A stretch of 64,000 nt of DNA. Source: Hibiscus mutabilis (Eukaryota > Streptophyta > Magnoliopsida > Malvales > Malvaceae). This document shows, piece after piece, positions 56,703 through 64,000 of the stretch. The stretch is taken from NCBI GenBank assembly GCA_019671005.1, contig CM033725.1, forward strand, positions 37,656,678 to 37,720,677, given 5' to 3'. Positions within the stretch are counted from its first letter, which is position 1; each line of letters begins with the position of its first letter. The translations under genes and the position numbers were made by a program. The notes under the pieces were generated by a model that searched no databases, was not told the origin of the DNA, and saw nothing but the letters and a program-made list of their open reading frames with translations.

Positions 56703-56850
56703 AAGTGGCCGGTGGCGACTCTAAGTCTTATTTTCAAATAAAATCAATTTTCCAAATTTTCTTTGTTTTCAAAAAAAGTATACGAATTTTCAAAAGAAAT
56801 CCCCCTAAAATCCAACTTTCTAAAAAAAGAATGCCCCCGTAGCCGACTTT
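56703..56850 (+). mobile_element. Possible Tat/Ogre LTR remnant
   Basis: ggccggtggcgactctaag resembles the GGTGGCGACTCCG segment close to the LTR end in units A-C (minus strand of 12610-12640), followed by similar A/T-rich and ttttcaaaa blocks. It is short and diverged, so this is tentative. Confidence 0.4.
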
Positions 56851-56880
56851 GAACATATATGTATATATTTTTAGTTGCTA

Positions 56881-56904
56881 CACCATTTTCTAATGAAAAT
56901 GGTG
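56881..56904. repeat. Perfect 10-bp inverted repeat
   Basis: CACCATTTTC, a TAAT loop, and GAAAATGGTG pair perfectly. It stands alone, without a T-tract typical of a bacterial-type terminator, and no gene is adjacent. Confidence 0.85.
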
Positions 56905-57859
56905 GATATTTTTCTGCTCTTGTAGTACGTTTTCTTTGCTCTTATAACATATTTCTCTTTTTCAAGGTTGGATTTGACATCGCCTATTCAATTGGTGATT
57001 ATTTAATTATCATGTTGATCTACCCTATTTTGGACCTTTAGATTGGTTCTCTTGTACTGATAGGCGCTTGTAATCCCCAAAGGTAATTCGTGGTTGAGTT
57101 GCAGTAAAGTCAATTTTGTCAATGTGTTATCACTGTTGTATGCATTTTTATGATAATGTTGATTGTGTTTATCCTTCACCGACGACAATAGTGTTTGTTT
57201 ATTTATCATTTGTTCGAGTTGTTTGGTCCAGTTTTAACATTTTTCTTATATGCCTATTTTATGCTTTAGTGGTTAGTTTTTGCACTTCAATGGTTTTAGA
57301 AGAAACCATCTGTTAATGTGATTAGACTATTCTAATTTTGTAGTCTCTTCTTCTAACTTTATTCTATTTCTCTCTATTTAATAAAATTAACGACAAAAAA
57401 ATAAATCAATTTATAATGATTTTAATTTATATTTATTTAAGATTAATAATATGAAAAATTACGCTGTTATTTTCAGTTACATAAGATGTAATTAAAACAT
57501 TATTTAAAAATTGCTATATTTATAAATTATAAAACTTAATTTGGATACAAAGTTTAAATTATTAAAATAAATTGAAACAAAGTGTGGACGTTATTCAAAC
57601 TTAAAAGAAACCATAAAGGGTATGTATACAATTTATTATTCTAAGTCTAAATTTTAAAATTAAAAATCTCAAAGTGTATGCATAACTTTAGGAGTTACAA
57701 TTAAGCCTGTCATTCCCAATCAAATCTTTGAATGCTAGAACTTAGAAGGCAGATCGTTAAAGAAATAAGGATCAACGAAAGTAAAGCTAGATGAGCAAGC
57801 CGAAGAGCATCCTCATTCGAATCCCGTTCTGCACATACAAAAATTTCCAACATGACATT

Positions 57860-58052
57860 CTTTGTCGCCTGTTAACTGACCTTAGACTTGATAAATTCCC
57901 AAATCAGATTACTCTCCCCTGGTCAATTCACATACTTCGTCGCCTGTTAACTGACCTTAGACTTCATAAATTCCCAAATCAGATTACTATCCCCTGGTCA
58001 ATTCACATACTTTGTCGCCTGTGACCGTAGACTTTATAAATTCCCAATCAAA
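57860..58052 (+). repeat. 75-bp minisatellite in the DUF674 promoter
   Basis: Two full copies (57860-57934, 57935-58009) and a third partial copy with a short deletion (58010-58052), each beginning ctttgtcgcctgt and holding cataaattcccaaatcagat. The array ends about 170 bp before the ATG, so it overlaps the expected proximal promoter. It contains gtcaattcaca and ttaactgacc words that might be protein-binding sites (inference). Confidence 0.9.
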
Positions 58053-58223
58053 GGATGTTTTGTATATTTCATGGGGAACCTCAAAGGTTTTATTGAAGCA
58101 GTAATGCCGCTTTTATGAACTCACACCATAAATACACTGGTTTTACGTCCATATCTGCAATCTGCATTGCTCCAAATTTCATCCTTCTGAATCTGCTCTT
58201 GTTTTGTTGTTCTTTCCAAATCT

Positions 58224-59834
58224 ATGGCTTCTGAAACACGTATGATTTCAATCAAGCTTTTGATAAACCCGGAGACTAATAGAGTAGTCATGGCCGAAGT
58301 TGGCAAGGATTTTGTCGATACCCTGTGTGGTCTCCTTATGTTTCCTCTCAGAAACATTGCACGGCTTGTTGACAAGCATCAGAGTTTGCTGTCTTGTTGC
58401 TTGAATAACATATACAAGAGCATCGAGAATCTCAGCCTCAACAGCTTTTGGACTGATGCATGCAAGGTGATGCTGCTTCATCCAAGAATCATTCATGAAG
58501 AATAGTTGGAGACTTTGAAGCTTTCCTTGGATGATGTTACAGAGCCTACAAAGTATTTCGTTTGTGAAAAGAGGGATGGTAGACAGAAACTGGTTGGTTG
58601 GCTCAGTTATTATAGGACTTCGAGATGTACTTGCGGTAAGTTGATAAATACAGAAGCTGTGAACGGAGTGAATCGAAATGCGGTAAAAGAGGAATCTAGG
58701 GGAGAATCATTGTTCTTCATCACTGATGATCTTAGAGTGATGCAAGGTCTGCCAACAGATCTGGTTCAATCCCTTCTCAATTTGGGTATCAAGAATGTTA
58801 GTAGGATTGTTGATAAAGTTGTAAAAATTGGCACAGAAGAGGTAGTTTCCTTTATACTACATTCATCCTTTGAATGTCATTTTAGTTTCATAATTATGTT
58901 TCTTTGCTTAAATATTTCAGATGGCTAATCTTTTGAGCCATTTATTGATCTCAAAGACTACGTTGACTGATGTTTTCCTGAGAAAACAAGGAATTTCCTG
59001 CAGTACCCCAATGCTCGATGAACAATTCATACTCGCAGCACTGGATATGGAAGAAATGACCAAAAATAATGGCAAGGAGAGATCTGGAAATGATGTCAGA
59101 ACAATTGTGAAGATAATGCTGAGAAAGTCTGATAGTAAGTAAGATATTATATGCTGAAGCAAGTGAAGATTTTGTTGACCTCTTATTTAGCTTTCTCACC
59201 ATCCCTTTGGAATTCGTATTGGAACTCTTAGGAGGTAAGGACAACCTCCCCGTGGAATCCATCTTTAACTTGTTTAAAGACTTAAACAGCATGACCAAGA
59301 AAAGGAATACCCGGAAAGGTGTTCTTCCTCCATTCTACAGCTTCCCAAATGAGTTTCCTGGTATCCGTTCTCGAGATCCTCCTACATATTATTGTTACTC
59401 AGTACCTAGACATAGTGGCCTCAACTACTACTTGACATGTAGTCACAGTCAATCAAGCAGGCCGTTAAGACTTTTCGACCTAAAGTCTACGAAACTGAAC
59501 ACAACAAACAGTTCGGGATATTTCGAGAAAAACTCACTGTTTGTGGTCACGGATGATCTAATAATTTCACCACTATCCTCCGTTTCTGTTGTATCCTTTC
59601 TAATGGAAATAGTGATCTCTCTTGATGATGTTGAAGTGCGGGTTATTAGCATCGGGGAGGTTGAAGTAAGTTATTATCAATTTGAGCTTTGATCAAAAAT
59701 CTAAATTTTCAGTTTTCAGTCACTTTATTTTTACAATCCTTAATGCAATATTTGTGTTGCAGGTGCTTACTTTATTGAAGGCTTGTTTGTGTTCATCCTC
59801 GGCTTTGTCAACTTTACTGAATGTCCATGTCTAG
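58224..59834 (+). pseudogene. DUF674-family gene, three exons, two lesions
   Basis: The start MASETRMISIKLLINPETNR is a standard DUF674 N terminus; the second motif, GKDFVDTLCGLLMFPLRNIA, follows. Exon 1 is 58224-58841 and ends GTEE before a GT donor (58842). An acceptor tcag precedes exon 2 (58921), which has LLISKTTLTDVFL, a conserved DUF674 block. The second half (ILYAEASEDFVDLLFSFLTI, 59144 onwards) repeats the domain; a donor GTAAGT at 59666 and acceptor at 59761-59762 lead to exon 3 (59763-59834, VLTLLKACLC...VHV stop). Lesions: TAG at 58503-58505, and a 4-bp TAAG duplication near 59137-59143 that shifts the frame. Length would be about 480 residues, normal for the family. Function of DUF674 proteins is unknown. 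Confidence 0.9.
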
Positions 59835-60615
59835 CAGCCAAAGTATGAGCCATTGTAGGAAAAGCTAAAACTAGTGTTTATTTTGTTTTGTCATATTCTC
59901 AGTCCTAAACTCAACGTTACTATTAAGCAATTTTTCTTTAACAACTCTAGCATATTGCGACTCCTTGTCTCCGCTTGATTGTTTTAGTTCCAAAAATTGT
60001 GAATGATCTGCCAGGGTATGTAATTCAAAGTGATGAATTAAAACTAAATGGCCGGAGTTAAGAGTAACACTCTGCCTGTATCAGTTTGATTTGTCAATAT
60101 TTATTCAATTAAATCATAAATTATGTTGATTAGCCGAAATGAGTAATATGGTATTAAAACTAAATGGCCGGAGTTAAGAGTAACACTCTGCCTGTATCAG
60201 TTTGATTTGTCAATATTTATTCAATTAAATCATAAATTATGTTGATTAGCCGAAATGAGTAATATGGTAATTTTGGGTCCAATAGTTGTTGACAATCAAT
60301 GACAGTGTTTTGAGACTTTGGTCAAATTTTAGGGTATGTTTGATCTAAAGTTTATGTTTCAAATTAGAAATTTATTTGAAGTTCATAGGTTAAATTAAAA
60401 AATAATCTCTTCTAATAAGATATCATATCATCAAACCAACATGAGGTAATGTCTGAGTGACCAAATGTAACAAATCAGTAACATTACGTTTGAAATGTAA
60501 TAAATTGATAACAAAAGTGATTGGGATGTAACTTTTTCAAAATCAATGAATTAATGTGAACTTATGAAACAAAAGTGACTATTTTAATATTTTACCCTTT
60601 TACTTTTATCATTCT
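59835..60615. other. Intergenic region with a perfect 116-bp tandem duplication
   Basis: No gene. Two copies, 60038-60153 and 60154-60269, from ttaaaactaaatggccgg to gagtaatatggta, are identical as far as I can see, implying a very recent event. The remainder is AT-rich and unremarkable. Confidence 0.85.
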
Positions 60616-60720
60616 TGGGCTGAAGACTAGTGAAATGGAAGAAAAGGCCCATATTTTTGCCAAAAAATGCGAAAACCCCTCCCAAAACCCTTTTGCTGCT
60701 GCCTGTATACAGTATAAATA
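60616..60720 (+). promoter_or_regulatory. Housekeeping-type promoter: site II, telo-box and TATA
   Basis: TGGGCT (60616-60621) and GGCCCA (60646-60651) are site II-type elements; AAACCCT (60685-60691) is a telo-box; TATAAATA is at 60713-60720. In plants the combination of site II elements and a telo-box is typical of genes for ribosomal proteins, mitochondrial proteins and other growth-linked functions. Spacing is plausible. The gene it should drive is not evident. Confidence 0.6.
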
Positions 60721-60744
60721 TGAGCAGCGACCCTCAGGAACTTT

Positions 60745-61029
60745 TTAGGGAGGTGTTAGGCGACGGCTTTGGCTTCTGGTGTGACGGCGATGCGAGAAGA
60801 AAGACGAATGAATAACAACACTGGAAGCGGCCGGAAACATGTCGATGAAACCAAAAAAATCTGAGGGGACCATGATGCCCTATTTTACCAATATAGTTTT
60901 CAATCTGAATTTCTATGGCTGCTCGTGTTTCTTCTTCTTTTTTTTCTTCTTTGCTCTTCCTCCATCAGTCCGGCCTTCCCTCAACGCCTCCTTCCTGGAC
61001 CTTGTGATGTTTGCCATTGCTCTGAAGGT
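60745..61029 (+). other. Candidate 5' exon of an unknown gene
   Basis: About 195 bp after the TATA box, ATG 60915 opens a 30-codon frame starting MAARVSSSFFSSLLFLHQSG, Ser/Arg/Phe-rich like an organelle transit peptide, with a stop at 61003. A possible donor (ctctgaag-GTTTAT, 61029) follows. Another frame from 60839 is open for 89 codons through the T-rich part. I cannot identify a product; this may be a first exon cut off from its gene by the Ogre insertion to the right. Confidence 0.3.
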
Positions 61030-61242
61030 TTATTTTTCTATTCCTCTCTCTTTTTTTCTAATCCCAATTTCATTTTCATATATGATTCTTTTTTTAGGAC
61101 TGTTTTAAAGCTTCTTTAGTATTCAGAGGTATTTGCTTCATTTTTAACTAATCGTACAACCGATTAATCTTAGTTTAAATTTAGGGTGATGACACAGTTC
61201 TAGAACCCTGCATATAATTGTTTTACCTTTGGCCTAGTAAAC

Positions 61243-62908
61243 ATGACACCTACGCTTGAAGAGTACGAAGCACTAATTAGTTGTCCTAGAATTTAAAGTG
61301 ATAAGATCTACACTAGACCTAACAACAACTAAGGTTTCAAGAAGAAATTGGTGCCGATCACCGGAAAGACAAAAGAATGGTTGGATGGGAAGATAACCAA
61401 TAGTGATAGTACTGATCAAAATGAAGATAGACAGCGTATAAATTGGAGTCCTAAAAGAGTTGATATTGACAGGTGATGAATCGGCAAGGATGAGGAGTTT
61501 ATACGCCCTGTGCATATATGGATTAGTCTTGTTTCCAAGGACTTCGGAGCACACAGATTCGTCAATAGTGGGGTTGTTCGAATGGTTGGGTAAAGGTGTA
61601 AACCCAGTGCCTGCCATCTTAACTAAAACTTATAGATCATTGACCGCGTGCAAGGGTGTGCACGGCTGCTTGAGATTTGGTTTAGAGGCCATAGGTGGAA
61701 TACTCCGTATAGAGGCACTAGGTATCTCGATACATACTCACCAATTAAAGAGCATTTGACCAGTTGCCCGATAGAGAAAAAGAAAGAGGATCAATGGAAA
61801 GAATATTTCAAGGTTATGAAAGATGCTGATGTGGTGTGGAGGGCTCCCTGGTTGAACAAGGGGACAACCTTTTTGTATCAGTGTGAAGACAAAGATTGGG
61901 TCCCATTACTCGGAATTTGGGGAGGAACGACCTATTACCCTTATTGGTGTCTAAACAGTTTGGTTCAAGACAATTTGTACCAGCTACTGCGGGCATGGCA
62001 CTATTTGAACACGCTCATAAGAAAAATGATTATAAAAGGATGGTAGCTCAAACTACAGAAGCATGAGAAAAGTCGAGGAGGGTTCAACCATATCAGGATT
62101 TGGAAGTGATGATAAGATATGAAGAATGAAGGACACAAAGGGTTAATGATAATACATTTCAAGGAATTTAGGAGAATGGTGGATCGCTTACTCGACTCAT
62201 TAGAGAAGCACCATCTGCGCTGGAAAAGCTTTGACATGATCGAGAATTGGACTTGAAGAAATATGAGAAAGGAATCAACGACCTTACTGAAGAATTAACT
62301 ATGATGAAGCTACAAGTGAGTGTGCATAAAGGAAAGGAAAATGAGCTGATGGAGCAAAAACAAAAAGATCAGCCTAGACTTAAAGGAGCTGCAAGAAATC
62401 CACGGTAGTTACAAAGCAAAGCAAAAAGGAGGAATGAGATAGTACAAAACTTGTCAGAGAAATTGGATGACATGACAAGGGAAAGGAATAATTACAAAAA
62501 GATGTATAAAAAGAAGTCTCGGGAAAGCAAAGAATCAAGTAGTAAGGCCAAGAGAAGGCTAGAGGAGGAACAAACCCGAAATTTTGATTTAACAACCCAA
62601 GTGTCACAATTGGAACAGATGGTCGTAAGATATCATAATGAAGACAAGGTTCGAATGGAACATGAGAAGGAAGGATTATAAAAAAAGATATCAGAGTTGG
62701 AGAATGCAGTGCAAGGCTTAAAGGGGAAGCTCACAAGTTATGAGGGAGCACTGCACCATGAAAGTGGAGCATGGAAAGGCAAATATGAAGCTGCGCAGCG
62801 CACTGTTCGAAGCCAAAATGATGAATTGGTAAACTTTAAGAAACAAGTCAGGAGTGTTGCTTCATATGTCCAGATATTGTCAACACAAGCCACAAGCTTG
62901 CTGAAATA
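61243..62908 (+). pseudogene. Unit D Ogre ORF1 (DUF7745 domain plus coiled coil)
   Basis: ATG 61243 starts MTPTLEEYEALISCPRI, the usual start of Ogre ORF1. The domain continues in several frames: YALCIYGLVLFPRTSEHTDS (about 61503), GKGVNPVPAILTKTYRSLTAC (about 61590), then WKEYFKVMKDADVVWRAPWL and DWVPLLGIWGGTTYYPYW to about 61950. After 62090 it is Glu/Lys-rich with heptad-like repeats (DMTRERNNYKKMYKKKSRES), a coiled coil ending near 62908. It corresponds to unit A ORF1 but is on the opposite strand and clearly a different element. Many stops and shifts. Confidence 0.8.
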
Positions 62909-63223
62909 ACCAGATATCGAGCTGGAGCATAGATAAGTCATCACCCATCTACTTCATGAATTAGTTAATCTAAGAGTTAGGGCCAGCAATTTTCTGTAAA
63001 AGATTGTCTTTTCCTTGTATTTGGACCTCTTAGTAAATGAATGTTTCCAAAAACTAGCTCTTGAATCTGATGCCTCTTTTGCTTTCCTACACTCATGCAT
63101 TCATGCATTCACATTGCATCTTATTTTACAAAGTAATTGGTTTAACAAAGAAATATTCTATGGCAGTTTGTTTTTAAACTGCAATTATACCGCATTCATA
63201 CGGAACACATCTGCGCTCCAGGA
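62909..63223 (+). other. Unit D spacer between ORF1 and gag
   Basis: No frame. catgcattcatgcattcaca near 63097 is a short tandem repeat; a similar tgcatg-rich spacer occurs at this place in unit A (23490-23570). Confidence 0.5.
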
Positions 63224-64000
63224 CAATGGCTGTAGAAGACAGAATTACTAGTCTTGAGGATGACTGCGCTGAAGTTCATAATAGATTTGACAGAATCGAG
63301 CAGTGTCTATGAATGACCATTTTGCTCAGGCTCAGAAGGAAATAATCAATCAGCCGACTGCCTTGTTGGGACTAAAGGAATCCGAAAAGGGCAAGGCACA
63401 TGATGGATCAAATGAAATGCATGAACAAGGTGATACTACATCTCACATAATGGAGCAGCCTGAGGTCATGGAACTGAAAGGCAAAATTTGAGGTGGCCAT
63501 CCAGATTATCCAGAGACAAAAGTATGAAAGGATAAATTTCAGAAACCAAGTGCAGAGAATCGTCTAGTACGTATGGATTTTTTCATGAACATGTAACAAT
63601 ACCTTGACATCAACAATAAGCTAGGACGGGCACTGATCCGGAGGTTGAACGAAGTGGCAAACCTAGGGACAATGGCTAGCTGCTTTTTATAATCAAATTG
63701 TATATTTTTTGTATTCAACCTTTTGGCTGATTAATGTTGCTCTAAATACTAGTCCTTGAAAATCGATACTTTATGCATTCGTACATTGCATTGTTTAAAT
63801 ATTGCATTTTAGAAAAATCATCATTTTTTAAAAAAATCATCAATTTTAAATAACATTGCAATTTGTTTAAATAATATTGCATTATATTTTAGATAATAGA
63901 GTGAAAGCCAAAAACCAATATTTTCATAAATATAGGAATCTCAGAAAGTTGTTGAGGATCACTTGGGTAGCATGGAGCAAATGATTGATCAGTCCCGGAA
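63224..64000 (+). pseudogene. Unit D gag N-terminal region
   Basis: ATG 63224 reads MAVEDRITSLEDDCAEVHNR, aligning with AIEDRVVAIETSHKSTQDKL of unit A gag, followed by FDRIEQ and, in another frame, MNDHFAQAQKEI to 63491. A segment reading VEDHLGSMEQMIDQSR (63940-63990) appears to continue the coiled-coil region to the window edge. No capsid core is reached. AT-rich DNA from 63690 to 63900 may be inserted. Confidence 0.6.

Larger units (their letters stand above)
55318..57859. other. AT-rich intergenic region
   Basis: No gene recognised. It contains an AT-rich degenerate repeat (56330-56560), an apparent Tat/Ogre LTR remnant (56703-56850) and a perfect hairpin (56881-56904), listed separately. 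A short GC-rich stretch at 56155-56270 has a CACGTG box (56233) but no linked frame. Confidence 0.5.

Noticed and set aside
1..64000. tRNA, rRNA or snRNA genes
   Set aside because: I looked for cloverleaf box A/B patterns and conserved rRNA blocks by eye and saw only primer-binding sites that mimic tRNA 3' ends. A tRNAscan or Infernal run would be decisive.

Overview
This window is nuclear DNA of a flowering plant, most likely a woody dicot. The evidence is plant-type Ty1/copia and Ty3/gypsy LTR retrotransposons of several lineages (Copia, Tekay-like chromovirus, Athila, Tat/Ogre), a MULE and a hAT element with correct target duplications, and a DUF674-family gene, a family known only from plants. 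The species cannot be read from the sequence. I see no bacterial or organellar content and no CRISPR. Almost every coding stretch is broken, so this is a decayed, deeply nested repeat block with a small gene-containing island at about 57.8-61.0 kb.

Layout. 1-1825: 5' part of a minus-strand Copia element (gag, primer-binding site, LTR), next to a plus-strand Tekay-like gypsy (1826-5093) that is cut off in its integrase by another Copia gag fragment (5093-5411, minus). 6150-11541: a rearranged plus-strand Athila-type element whose reverse transcriptase is partly replaced by a minisatellite coding an octapeptide repeat; its integrase has lost the DDE core and its 3' LTR is 9917-11541. 11542-41511: three related minus-strand Tat/Ogre units. 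Unit C is the oldest; its LTR is split between 11542-12564 and 36705-37609. Into it is inserted a 24.1-kb composite with three LTRs and two internal regions (LTR-1, unit A, LTR-2, unit B, LTR-3; 12565-36704), flanked by a perfect 5-bp duplication, TTTAT. Unit A keeps the full order ORF1 (DUF7745/coiled coil), gag, protease, intron, RT, archaeal-type RNase H, integrase, all broken. Unit B has lost about 7 kb between ORF1 and RNase H. Unit C is cut at its RNase H by a second Athila element (41512-46152), itself truncated by a Copia 5' end (46153-47775).

47.8-57.8 kb is AT-rich intergenic DNA with a 2.6-kb gypsy solo LTR (49719-52336, duplication AGATC) and a MULE with long inverted repeats (53023-55317) that contains a hAT-type element (53560-54679, duplication GTACCAAC). 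57.86-59.83 kb is a DUF674 gene with a 75-bp promoter minisatellite, one in-frame stop and one 4-bp frameshift. 60.6-61.0 kb looks like a housekeeping-type promoter and first exon with no gene body after it. 61.24-64.0 kb is ORF1 plus the start of gag of a fourth Tat/Ogre element (unit D), on the plus strand.

The most unusual pattern is that several unrelated elements are each saturated with one short, mostly self-complementary word: GTATCGATAC in the Copia LTR and again in the gypsy solo LTR, GTTGCC-GGCAAC in Athila-1, TGCCA/TGGCA in Athila-2. The word occurs in coding and non-coding parts and, in Athila-1, in different reading frames, so the pattern is at DNA level. I know of no accepted explanation.
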